49,968 nt of DNA. Source: Gymnopilus junonius. Lineage: Eukaryota > Basidiomycota > Agaricomycetes > Agaricales > Galerinaceae. Each line of letters opens with the position of its first letter. The stretch's first letter is position 1. Below, one piece after another: positions 1-10,726 of the stretch. The notes below the pieces were generated by a model, which worked only from the letters and a program-made list of their open reading frames with translations, searched no databases and had not been told where the DNA came from. The position numbers and the translations under genes are program-made. The stretch is from assembly GCA_015501075.1 (NCBI GenBank), contig JADNYJ010000253.1, forward strand, positions 1 through 49,968. Reading direction: 5' to 3'.

Positions 1-1
1 T

Positions 2-1198
2 ATGTCAAATGCGCGAATTCAACTTGCAAAGGAATGGCTTAGTCGATCTGGGCAGCTCCCTTTGTCAATCACGTTGGATAAAGCATTCTTCTTTCCTTCG
101 ACTCTGGACCATCCAGGATTCCATGCCCTGGTCGATGTCATCAATAAACATTGCAATCAATGGTATTCCTTGGATATCAACCTGTCCTCCTCCCTGCTAG
201 CCCATCTTGACGACTCCACCTCCACTTCACCAATTTTGCACTCTCTACGTATATCTGCAAGCGACGGAAAGGCCCTCGTTATTAGCCATTTAAATCGAGT
301 AGCTCCCCACATTGTTACATTTGAGGGTGTTCACCTGATTGTCAGCAGCTTCAATTGGGTCAATATTTCACACTTGACGGTGACTAATGACTTGTACGCT
401 GACCAAGTTCTTGAAATACTTCGATCAGGTCCTTGCCTTCGTGAATGCCAATTCGGTGGAATCAGTACCCGAGATTTATCTCCTCCGACTGACGCATACA
501 GTTGTGTCACTCATCATGGTCTCATGACGATAGAGGGCCGATTCTGGTCACTCAACAACATGGAATTGTTTTTGGGCGCTGTTATACTCCCGGCTTTAAC
601 GGATCTCAACATCGAAGCAGACTTCGCGTTTGGCCTACCAACCGAAGCCTTCATTCTCTTCTTTACTCGCTCAGAAATGCGTTTGAAGAGGTTGCCATTA
701 GACAACTTTACTTTCACGGGCGAAGACCTGATACCGATAGCGAGGGTATTAACTTCCCTTGAATATTTTCATATTGGCCTCAATCACGAAGACGTAGACG
801 AACTGGGCGAGTTTTACCATGCTCTGACGAGCCATCGTTCGGCTGGTAGTACTTCCCAGCAGGAATTTCCAGAATCACTGCTTCCAATGCTTCGAAATTT
901 CAGCTGGTATGGAGATGGTGGATTTCCATGGCAAGTCATTCCCGGATTCTTAGTCCTCCTCAGACAACAAGATGACGCACGCCGACCTTTAACGTCCATT
1001 CAAATTTATTGCAATCGAGAAGAGGAATACGTAGCGATCCCGTATATTCCACAAGATGTCCTCACGCAGCTCACTCCTTTCCGCAACCAGGTCGAATTTG
1101 AATTCGAAGTTTCACTTGAAGATGGTGCGCAAAATCTATGGAATTTATCGCTCGAGGAGCTTTCAAAGAGGACGAACTCGGGGGTGGGGGTAGTCTAG
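2..1198 (+). CDS. F-box/LRR-type protein, 5' part outside window
   Basis: Open frame of 398 codons ending in a stop, entering from the left edge. It begins at the segment that in paralogues follows the F-box (RIQLAKEWLSRSGQLPLS), so the F-box exon lies upstream of the window and the ATG at base 2 is probably an internal Met. The body shows the irregular leucine-rich repeat pattern of Agaricomycete F-box proteins, with landmarks shared with the loci at 18.1, 24.4, 34.9 and 42.4 kb: HCNQWYSLDI, a FNWVNISHL strand, SLLPMLRNFSWYG, FPWQVIPGFL and a C-terminal YIPQDVLTQL. F-box proteins of this type are thought to be substrate receptors of SCF ubiquitin ligases; the substrate is unknown. It is very close to the broken copy at 16.8-17.9 kb. 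Confidence 0.85.
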   Translation: MSNARIQLAKEWLSRSGQLPLSITLDKAFFFPSTLDHPGFHALVDVINKHCNQWYSLDINLSSSLLAHLDDSTSTSPILHSLRISASDGKALVISHLNRVAPHIVTFEGVHLIVSSFNWVNISHLTVTNDLYADQVLEILRSGPCLRECQFGGISTRDLSPPTDAYSCVTHHGLMTIEGRFWSLNNMELFLGAVILPALTDLNIEADFAFGLPTEAFILFFTRSEMRLKRLPLDNFTFTGEDLIPIARVLTSLEYFHIGLNHEDVDELGEFYHALTSHRSAGSTSQQEFPESLLPMLRNFSWYGDGGFPWQVIPGFLVLLRQQDDARRPLTSIQIYCNREEEYVAIPYIPQDVLTQLTPFRNQVEFEFEVSLEDGAQNLWNLSLEELSKRTNSGVGVV

Positions 1199-1722
1199 AC
1201 CAACGCATTATATAAGAACTTTTAAGAAGGGTACGCATTAAGGTACGCATTCATTTTAATTACGTGAAAGGAGCTGACGACGCACAGCTTGTACTAGTCC
1301 AGAATTCTTTCTTTCTTTCAAAAACCGATGTTTGAGACACCCTTCTTTGTCATTGTCAATCCTAGCCCCTGTCGGTTGTCGCTTTCAAGTTTCCTTTCGC
1401 CTGACTCGCGTTTTAGCTTTTTCTTCTGTCATCTTGGTACTTGCAAGTCCACAAATAGTGAGGAATTTACTGGGGAAAACGACGGCCGCAAGAGCATCCT
1501 CTCCATTACGGATGCCGAGGTCCGACCACACAGCCTCGGCAGCAAAAATTTACCGACCAGGGATCACTCCCAACGTCAATATCCCCCTTCGGACACAGTA
1601 GCGACATTCTTGGTCAATTGCGGGTTTGAATCGGATGATGCGAAACACCACTTGAGGACACTTAGATTGGTTTGAAGTGTGCTCAGCCAAATGTCAGTCC
1701 TTCTTTCGTCGTCATTCCGTGG

Positions 1723-1730
1723 TATAAAAG
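1723..1730 (+). promoter_or_regulatory. TATA box
   Basis: TATAAAAG lies 170 bp before the ATG of the secreted-protein gene at 1900. No gene is visible between 1199 and 1899; this is its likely promoter and leader. Confidence 0.55.
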
Positions 1731-1899
1731 CCTACTGGTAATGGTATTGACTCTTCAGCTGGTCTCTTCCCCACATCCCACAGTCAAATTCTCTAACGAG
1801 CACAGGTTGCCGTTTAATTTCTTTAGTTCGTCAATACTCTTTATCAAGGGCTCATTTTCTGACCTCGAGATTCAGGAAACTTTGATATCATCATTTCAA

Positions 1900-2979
1900 A
1901 TGATCCATTTCCAAATCTTGTTCTTCGCAGTCTCTGGACTTCTTTTCAAAAGTACCTTCGCCGTACCTGTCCCAGTGGTTGAAAAGGGTCAGATCGTACA
2001 CATAGCTGCAGACCAAACCAATGGCAATCATTACGAAGGCGTCAGTGATTTCCTCATCTTTGGTGCATCCCAGAAACTCAATGTTGCATACTATTAAACA
2101 GCAAGGGGCGGCCATTCCACATCCCAATATCGTGTTGGATAAGAAGAATGGACAGGTTGTCCTCGCCCCAGTGACTCACGCTCCTGACGAAAAGAACGGT
2201 CCTTTTATTACGCACGCAGAACAGTTCCACCCAAAACTAGAAGGGAACGTTCTCCTTCATCACGTCACGGCGGATGAAGCCAATATTCCTCAGGATCCAA
2301 GCTTCCATGGCGAACCTGTATATCGTGGAGCCATAGACGATATCAACAAAGGTATTCCTCACGATTCTCCCCTATGGACAGTATTTAACATTAGATATCT
2401 ACAGCTAAATTGAAGGCCGCCGTGGATGTCCACACTGACGCAGCAAATTCACATGTCAGGGCTGCTCAAGCACATTCTGAGGCAGCCGAAGCTCACGAAA
2501 AACTGGGGAAGATGTGGAAGAATCCGGGCGATCCGAACGCCGAAGCTCTTGCTAAGGAACATCTCGCTCAGGCCGATGCTCATCGAACAGAAGCTATCTT
2601 GCATTACAGCAAAGCGACCACTCATCGTAAGGATGCGGAACTTGCGGAGAATGGCAAGCCACTGACTTACGACAACTATTCGGCAACTCAAACTGTCAAT
2701 GACAAGGCACGCCAGTCGAAGAATGAGGCTGAAATGTCTGAAAAACACGCCAAGGCAGCAGCCGAGAATCTCAAGGCCTCAAAGGCTAATCTGAAAGCGT
2801 CTTTTTCCGTTCAGGGTGCACAGAAGAAAGAGCTAGAAACAAAGGCTTTTGGTCATCTTCAAAAGGCAAGGGAGCACGCTCCCTCCTCCGCTGTAAAGCC
2901 TGATCCCGATCAGTCTCTTATGGCTGCCCAGACGTCACGCAATGCTGCTAAAAAGTTGACTCCTAGCAAAAAGCATTAG
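1900..2979 (+). CDS. Secreted Ala/His-rich helical protein
   Basis: Three exons: 1900-2040, 2102-2351 and 2405-2979, with introns of 61 and 53 bp. All junctions are GT-AG and keep the frame, giving about 321 residues. The N-terminus is a clear signal peptide (basic/hydrophobic core ILFFAVSGLLF, likely cleaved after STFA, before VPVPVV), so the product should enter the secretory pathway. The C-terminal 190 residues are almost entirely helical, rich in Ala, His, Lys and Glu, with a recurring AAxAHxxAAxAH pattern, few aromatics and almost no Cys. I recognise no catalytic motif. The short VPVPV/APLPL start after the signal peptide resembles the aspzincin gene at 10.7 kb, but the rest does not. 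Function unknown. Confidence 0.75.
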
Positions 2980-3158
2980 TATTGTGGTAGTTTCATGTAC
3001 TTGTTCATATGTAATACAGAATTTTCAAAGTTCATCGTTTGTTACTTATTGCACCTATAGCGGGAAATAAACTAGCAAGAAAGTAAAGGCAGACCATTAT
3101 AAGTGATAGTTTATTTCCACATAAACCCCATTTCACCTTCCGTTTGTCAAAATTGTCG

Positions 3159-3167
3159 TATATAAAG
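3159..3167 (+). promoter_or_regulatory. TATA box of the TPR-CHAT gene
   Basis: TATATAAAG about 240 bp upstream of the ATG at 3407. The leader probably contains an intron: a GGTATATG donor near 3268 and a TTGTTTAG acceptor directly before the ATG. Confidence 0.5.
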
Positions 3168-3406
3168 CAGCCGCAACAGGCCCTTATCCGGGTCTGACTC
3201 CCCTGTCATTTGCTTACCCCTCTGTCTATCTGCCAGTCACTACGAAACCTGTGCGCACAGCATTGGAAAGGTATATGAGAAGAAAATATCAAACGGGTCA
3301 GCCGTTCTTCTCATAGTTGATCAGTTCCGAACGCGATGTCCATGCCAGCAAATGTGGGCCTTTATCTTTAGTTCACAGTAAGGAATCTGATCAAACGCTT
3401 GTTTAG

Positions 3407-6400
3407 ATGGAAGTCATCAGTAAAGCGACAGTTTCAGACCCAAAAACCAATGAAAAATTGACCACTGTCATTGTCGTGGTACATCCTGAGGAAGGTCGAC
3501 AATACACCGGATTAGACGTCAAGTGGTTAATTGAAAAGACAGAAAGATGTAAAAGTGAAGAAGTGATTAGTCTTTTAGTGCTTGATATTTTCCTTTAGGA
3601 TTGACATCGAGTGCTTAGGACATACCACAGTGGAGGAGCAAGCTGGCTGGTATACTACATAACAGCGCAGTGACAATCTTTCAGCGTTTCTCCAAGTCGA
3701 AGAATCCCAGAGACCTTGACATTGCGATAACGCTACACCGAAAGATTGTCGCACTCACACCTACGGCCCATCACGACTATCCAACAAGGATGTCCGATCT
3801 TGCGCTCTTCATCGAGGATCGCCATAAACTCCTTGGAAAAGCGGTCGATCTGGACCATGTGGTGGACCTACTCCGAACAGTCTTGTTCGAGCGGATGGGC
3901 CCCTACTTTCCAAATCTTGACAAATGGTACTACGGCTACCTCGCCGACATACTTACTATGCGCTATAACATTGATAAAACGGAGGAAGATGTTGAGGAAG
4001 TGATAGCTTTGCGAAGGAAAGTTGTCGACCTGACGCCTCCAACTCCTGTCGCTGACTATGTCAAGGCTTTGCAACCACTCGCCCAAGCTCTGGCAGAGAG
4101 CTATCGTATGTACAAGACCGAAAAGAATATGGATGAAGCCATCGAATTCCAGAGGACCATTCTCAGTTTGGCATCGTCGAACTCTGACGGAACTGAGCGT
4201 CGCACTTTCCTTCGAGATCATGCTGAGTTCATGTTTGCACGATTTGGCACGATATCTCAACGCAAAAATGATGTGGAGGAGATGATTGGGATGTACGAAG
4301 AGCTCGCTGAAAAAGAACAAGAACAAAATTCTCCAACACACTCAGGGACGATTCGCAGCCATTTCGCTGCGGTACTCCATGAACGTTTCCGTCGTGCGGG
4401 GAATGTAAAAGACTTGGAGCGTGCCATCTCACTGCAGATTCAAGCCCTAGAACTTCAAGGAGCGGATCATCCCCTACGACACAACACACTGGTCCTGCTT
4501 GGGTACATGCTGCGATCTCAATTCGTTTTTACTGGCCGTAAGGAGTCCCTGGATCGAGCTATTAATTGCCTCAGAGAAGCCCTGAAATTGGTCCCATTTC
4601 CACACGAAGACCGACCTATGGTTCTGAACAATCTCTCCATCATCTTGCGCAGAGCATTCGAAGAATATGATCAGTATCATTTTTTGCGAGAAGCGATAGA
4701 GCTAGAAGAAGAGGCGTTGAAACTTCCTCCCACAACTCTCGAAAATCACATAGCTTCGTTCAGCAATATCGGAGCCGCTCTGTGGGCAAGATATCATCGC
4801 ACAGCAGGCTCAGTGGATGAATTAGACGTAATAATATCATTCTACGAGAAGGCACTTGACTTGATGACAGATAAACACCCTTCTTATCCATTCATTTGTG
4901 GAAACCTTGGGACGATTATGGGTATTCGATTGGAGAAGCAGGATGATCTGAATGTTGATGATCTCAGGAAATCCATTAAATTTATCCGAATATCTCTTGC
5001 CGCCTTCGACGAGCATCATCAAGAGAATTGCACCATGTCCGGAAACCTAGGTGTAGCCTGCTTTCGGATGTATAACCTCAACAAGGACTCTTCTCATTTG
5101 AAGGAGGGGGTGACGTCATTTCGTAATGCGGCAAATCATCCTAGTGCTCCGGCGTCCCAGAAATTTCGAGCTGCTAAGGTTTGGGCAGCGCAGGCAGAAG
5201 AGATCGGGGACGCTTCGGCGCTAGAGGCCTACACTACTGTAATACAACTGCTACCGGTCTTAGTAGCAGTGAACGCAGACCTAGAAACTCGTCAGCAAAG
5301 ACTGAAGAGTAGCATCGCACATACAGACGGAATGGGTGTGGCCGCTGCCGCCTATGCTCTTAAAGTGGGCAGGGTCGAAGATGCCATTCAATTTCTGGAG
5401 GAAGGGAGGGCATTATTCTGGAACCAGGCCTTGAAATTGAGGACACCATTATCGGAGCTGAAGCTCGTCCACCCGGACTTGGCGGAACGGTTTCGCACCA
5501 TCAGCAAGAGACTCGAAATTAACTCGTTTAAGAACAATAAATACAGCCTACCTGGAGCTGTATCGAAGTCCAACGACATTTCAACGCTGTTGACAAATTA
5601 TCAAACCTCGGTTGACCTCGAGCGTCTTAAATCCGACTGGGATTCTGTTCTGAGAGAAATTCGCCAACAACCTGGGTTCGAGACGTTTCTGGAGCCGTCC
5701 CTTTCCACTCGGCTGGCTCTCCGAAAACTCGAAAACACCCTTGATGGACCTGTGATTATGTTATGCATCACTGGAAGAATCAGTGGTGCAATAATAATGA
5801 CAGGAAACAAACACAGCTACCTTGAACTTTGCGATATCGATCTCGGACAAGTCTTGAATTTGGTGAGGTTGATGAAGTGCGTGGGCGTATCGGGTCGTTC
5901 CCAGAATTCGGAAGAGCTTTCAGATTCTGAGTACGAAAGCTTGGAGCTAGTTTATGAGCAAAACCCGGAACTACAGACGATCTTAGAGGACGATGGATTT
6001 CGGAAGAAGCCTTTTTTAAGGCGAAGGCCTGCGACTGCTTCCATCCTGCAGTATGTATTGAAGGAACTATGGATGAAAATCGGGCAGCCAATTATTCAAT
6101 TTCTACAATTGAACGTCAGTCAAAGCATTTCATAATTTATAAGGACGGTTTATTTACTGACCTCTATATCTCTTTTCAGAAGACGACAGAGTCTCCATTG
6201 CATGTATACTGGTGCCCAACCGGACCGTCGACTTTCCTTCCGATCCATGCCGCTGGTATATATGAAACCAATAATTCGTTCAATTCATCGGAAAGCCTCA
6301 TGGATTACGTTGTTTCTTCATATGTCCCAACTCTCGGAGCCCTTGTCAACTCCTTTCAAGGGTCAAGTAGCGAGGACTTCCAACAAAAGTTCCTCGCAGT

Positions 6401-7296
6401 CGTGCAGCCTCAAACGCTTCCTTCTGCACTAGAAGAACTGAAGGGGATTGAAAAGATACTTGAACCCAATTCCAACTCATTTTCACACCTATCGTTGACC
6501 AAACTTGGCGATAAGCCGTCCAATCCAGCCACCATCACCTCTGTTCTCGACCACCTGTCCTCGTCATCCATCGTCCATTTCGCGTGTCACGGGAAGCAAA
6601 ATATTGGAAATCCGCTTGAGAGTGCTCTGATATTGGAGGACGGAGAATTGACGCTTTCGCGCATTATGCAGGTGGAAATGAAGGACGCACGCTTGGCATT
6701 TCTGGCCGCATGTGAAACTGCGCTGGGGGAGAAAGAGGTTCCTGACGATGGGGCAGGCCAATCTGGCTCGGACCTGGTAAGCTGGGCTCGGGAACGCGTC
6801 GAGCAGGCCGCGCGGTGTCGCGTCGCACGCAATGGCAGGAAGCAAGGCAAGAATGGATTCGGTGAGCACGCTGGCGCTGTCTACAAATGAACATGCACGT
6901 GATGACAGATCTACTCTATCTAATCTAGTTGTGACTGTGTCGGGGTGACCCGATCTCACTGTCACAACGAGAGTATGCATCTCGGTGCTGCATTGTTATT
7001 CGCTGGCTTTCAAGGTGTCGTTGCCACGATGTGGTAAGATAATTACGGTTAATACATCAGCGATCAACTGCTGATTCTTGTGAATTCGTAGGTCTATTGC
7101 AGATATCGATGGGCCAACTGTCGCAGAGGAATTTTATAGGTTTTTGATGAATAAAAAGGACGGAAAGCGGAAAGAAGGATCGGACCTATTGGACACAGAC
7201 AAAGGAGCAAGAGCACTCCATCACGCTGTATTCAAGCTGCGACTTGAAGGCGTACCTTTAGAGCGTTGGGTACCTTTTGTTTATCTCGGAAGATAG
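3407..7296 (+). CDS. TPR-CHAT domain protein interrupted by an LTR-like element
   Basis: Proposed exons 3407-3562, 3619-6114, 6180-6776, 6972-7033 and 7092-7296, about 1171 residues. The introns at 6115-6179 and 7034-7091 are unambiguous; the first (3563-3618) has a weak donor. The long second exon encodes tandem TPR-like repeats (RDLDIAITLHRKIVAL, KDLERAISLQIQAL, DELDVIISFYEKAL). The C-terminal CHAT peptidase-like domain has both expected catalytic signatures: SSIVHFACHGK (His) and LAFLAACETALG (Cys), then HLGAALLFAGFQGVVATMWSI and a terminal WVPFVYLG. CHAT domains are caspase-like; TPR-CHAT proteins include the bacterial protease of type III-E CRISPR systems, while fungal roles are largely unknown. 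Between the Cys motif and HLGAALLF sits a 218-bp repeat with an in-frame stop at 6888-6890; only splicing from GTAAGC at 6777 to the AG at 6970-6971 restores the core, with about ten extra residues. Without that splice the protein is truncated. Confidence 0.8.
6749..6966 (+). mobile_element. Solo-LTR-like element, copy 1 (218 bp)
   Basis: Starts TGGGGCAGGCC and ends CTCACTGTCACA, so it has TG...CA ends. It is flanked by a 4-bp duplication, acga at 6745-6748 and 6967-6970. A diverged inverted copy lies at 27125-27339 with its own duplication. No coding capacity, primer-binding site or poly-A tail is seen, which fits a solo LTR or a TRIM-type remnant better than a SINE. Removing it with one duplication (222 bp) restores an open CHAT frame. 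Confidence 0.75.
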
Positions 7297-7561
7297 ATGA
7301 AGACGACGATCTACGCAACGGAAAAGTTGAGAACTAATGAAAACATTTTTGCAAATAAGCGACTCACGCATTCAACGGATGTAGAGTAGGAAATGTTCAA
7401 ATTAAACTGGAATTACAAATAATAGCGATCGTGAGACATACAAAGATTTTGTAACGACGGAGCACAGGCCCATTCAAAGGATAAAGTGAATTCAAAGTCA
7501 AAACAAGTCTGGCAAGATTACCGACATCAGCCACCTTCAGGAACGTACTAGAGTATATGAA

Positions 7562-9709
7562 TTAAACGTTCTTTTTTGCGGGTTCAGAGTTCCCGCCGCC
7601 CCCTTCCTCTTTGATTTTATCGTCTTTTGGTTCCGCGTCTTTACTCTTTTCCTTCCTGCCTTTGCGTCGACCAGTAGCTTCTGCTGATTTGTCAGCACCG
7701 GTTTCAGACCCATCTCGCGAAATTTGGATTTCAGAGTGGGCGGATTTTGCCCCTGCAGTGCTGGGGCGGGATATGGTCATTTCCCGAGGTGCGTTGCTGG
7801 CACTGGCGGGTGCGAAGTCGTCGAGCCAACTGTCTTTACCTGTCGGATTGGCGGAATCACCTGGATGTGAAACGGCAGATTGACCTGAAGATTAAGATGT
7901 CATATCAGATCTAGAAAGAAGATGGGAAGTAATGAGCCGTTAACAAACCTGTTGAACCATGACCACCCAGAGGTCTCGATCCGCCATCACCTCTGAGAGC
8001 TGGAGACACCGTCGGCGGAATGTATCCATGTCTATAACTGGGCCAGTCAATGCCAGCAGATCCTCCACTACTGGGTCCACCATCGCCTGCCCTGCTCCTC
8101 TCCCCATCACGCTCATCGACAGCTCTCTTATTGCCTTGGTCGTCGGCAGGTAAGTGACGTGGCGGTTCCATACCAGTCGGAGGATGAAAGAGAGAGGGAT
8201 CGTATTGCGGCAACGGCGCTGCAGGGAACCTTTCTCCAGCATCTCTTGATGTGCCGGCCCCTGCGTTTCCGCCCTGGGGATGAGCTGGGCCCATATCGTG
8301 GCTGAAGGAAGAATGGCCCCCACGATGCGCACCATAAGCGGCGTTCACTGGCACGAAGGAAGGAGGAGGCGAATTTTGAGCGTAGCCACTGTACATCGGG
8401 GCGTAACTTGGGTTAGGATTGAATCCTGGGTGATGCATGCTGTGCTGGCCATTATACGCGTAAGGCGCTGGATCGTGAAAAGGAGATGCTCGCATTTGAG
8501 GGTAGAACCTCTCTGGACCACGATATTGCTCGGTAGCAGGAGGGCGGTCGCCAATCATACTGCTGTTCCTCCCTCCCGGTTGGAGAGCCGGAGAGCGGTC
8601 GCCAGGGTTCATGCTATCGAGTGTGGTACGCCTGTGGCGTTTGGAGTGGCGAGGATGGGGTTCTGACATGATGGAATCGCGATCATTCGACACCGGAAGC
8701 AAGGAGCCCATGCCAGCGAGGTCAGAGGGTTCAAGACGACCAGCATGCATGGGCGGCGGAGGAAACTGAGGAAGGTAGTTGCCACTCGCATAAGGGTGCT
8801 GGTTTCCTGGAGGCAGGTAATCGTTCTAAATAACGAAGAAGAGTCATTAGACGGTGAGGAAGAAGAAAGAGAAAGAGGCGTGCCTCGTTGGGGTTCATGA
8901 CCTCAGACATAGTCAAGCCACCTGATCTTCGCCTCTTCGACCTACGAGTGGGAGGCACTTCCTCTGCATCTTCATCGTTACCAGCAGCATCGTCGTCTTC
9001 TCCATCATCAGCCCCCGTTGCGCCGCCAGCGCCCGAAAAGTCGGCAGGTCCTTTGATATCCTCTTCGCCTTGATGCTGCGCGTTGATGGTGAGACAATCT
9101 GAACCAGGGTAGAACACAACAATGAACACTCACCTGAATCTGCCTCTGGACGATGTTGCGGATGTTGGTGGAACTATACAAGTGCAGTTTAGCATCGTGG
9201 CCTGGGCGGCTCTCTACATTTTGAAAAAAAAAATGATAAAAATAGAACAAGGGTCAGACGAGGATGGGAGAAGGTGTCGCAAGCAGGAACAGCGCACCAA
9301 AGACGATGACGGCCACATCTACAGAGCAAAGTACGCCCAGCTCGTACGCTTTCTTGAAGAGACCATTCTTGCGCTAGAGCGCCCCAAGAGGGCGGGAGTT
9401 ATGGGAGAAGAATGGCGGCGGGATGAAAGCGAAAGATAAGAATAGAGAAGTCGTGTCATCAGCACAAAAATAGTTTCAAGTCCCACCAAATTAAGATCGA
9501 GAGGCCTGCTTACCTTGAGAAAAGTCACTGAACGATTTCTTTCTTGCTGAAAATGAGAAATACATAGTCAGTTTTCAGGTTTAAGGTTGAAGTGGATGAC
9601 AGGAGGGACAAAAAGAAAAACAACCAAAGAACAGAACAGAACAGAACGTAGAGATAGGACAAGAATAGCTCACTGTGATCGGTTGGATCTCAATCTTTCT
9701 CCTGCCCAT
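7562..9709 (-). CDS. MADS-box transcription factor, MEF2/RlmA type
   Basis: Seven exons on the minus strand: 9674-9709, 9514-9546, 9298-9373, 9134-9213, 8902-9075, 7949-8825 and 7562-7884; about 532 residues. The first three exons assemble the MADS box: [39 protein letters not shown], then SVDVAVIVF. Exon four continues into the MEF2-type extension ([22 protein letters not shown]). The rest is acidic and basic low-complexity sequence, a Pro/Ser/His/Gly-rich middle and a Lys/Glu-rich end ([11 protein letters not shown]), as usual for fungal RlmA/SMP1-type factors, which bind CTA(A/T)4TAG-like sites and act in cell-wall stress signalling. Exon five could instead end at 8884 through a GC donor, adding six residues. 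Every other junction fixes the frame well. Confidence 0.9.
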
Positions 9710-10565
9710 GATAGATAATCTCCTTGACTTTGGCTTGAGAGCTCGAATGAAAAAGACGAATTGGTGGTTGTTGACAAAGAACAGCAGAGCCCCTGCGACC
9801 AAATTTCACACGAACCCCGTCGATTACAAATCCAGTTATTTTCCGCTTCCAAACACCGCCGTCTCTCCCTCGTTCCGTCGCAGTCAACTTTTCTTGATCA
9901 TAATATAGCTGCACAAATTTTGGGCTCTTATACAGGTACTTCCTTCTTTACCACCTTCATATGAAGGATTTCAGCCCGGTTTACCTGCCAAATATTTTCT
10001 TGGGCATTTCTTTTCTAGATACTAAAATTAAGAAAACCAGATCACCGCCCGCAATCTTTTTTTGGTACTTCATATGCATGACGTTTCGGCACGAAGATTC
10101 TTTCAGCAGGGCGTTGACGCCGTTGAGTCGGAAAAACTTACAAAAAGAAACTGGGACAAACCAATGACGTCTATTTCGGCATTTCGGCAGTAAACACCTG
10201 GCCGGCTCCCTTCATCTTTGCCGGGACTGCATAAGACAGATACAGGCTCCTTTTCCATCCCAAATGATATGCGGGAATACCAGGCACTTACTACCGGGGA
10301 ATAAACTGCCCTGTTAGGGCCTTAGTCGTCGGATGTTTTGGCGTTCCAAATTCGCAAAGAGGTAAATTCACAGTGTAAAACATGGCAGTGCTTTGCCTCA
10401 TAAATCTGTTGCGCCATCCCTCCTGTCAAATATTTTATGCTAATCGGTTGGAAGAGGACCACGCCCGATTATATCTCCTTGTTTTGGTTCGTGTACTTTT
10501 GAAACACTACATTATTGTCTGCGGATTCGCATGGCTAATGTATCTTTTTACAGGGAGGTTGTCCG
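9710..10565. other. Divergent intergenic region
   Basis: Separates the divergent MADS-box gene and the aspzincin gene. Open frames here are short and lack splice logic or recognisable motifs. I see no gene; it probably holds both promoters. Confidence 0.5.
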
Positions 10566-10573
10566 TATAAAAG
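10566..10573 (+). promoter_or_regulatory. TATA box of the aspzincin gene
   Basis: TATAAAAG about 160 bp before the ATG at 10727. Confidence 0.55.
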
Positions 10574-10726
10574 CGAGTCGAATGGCGCTTCTATCCTTCA
10601 TTAAGTCGCTGGTCGATTATTCAGTTCAACACTTCCTTTTCTTCGCTCAAGAAATTCCTAGCACCGGTTGCCGTTACTTGCTCTTAGACTCCAACATTGC
10701 ATTATCTGGTTCATCATTATTCTATC

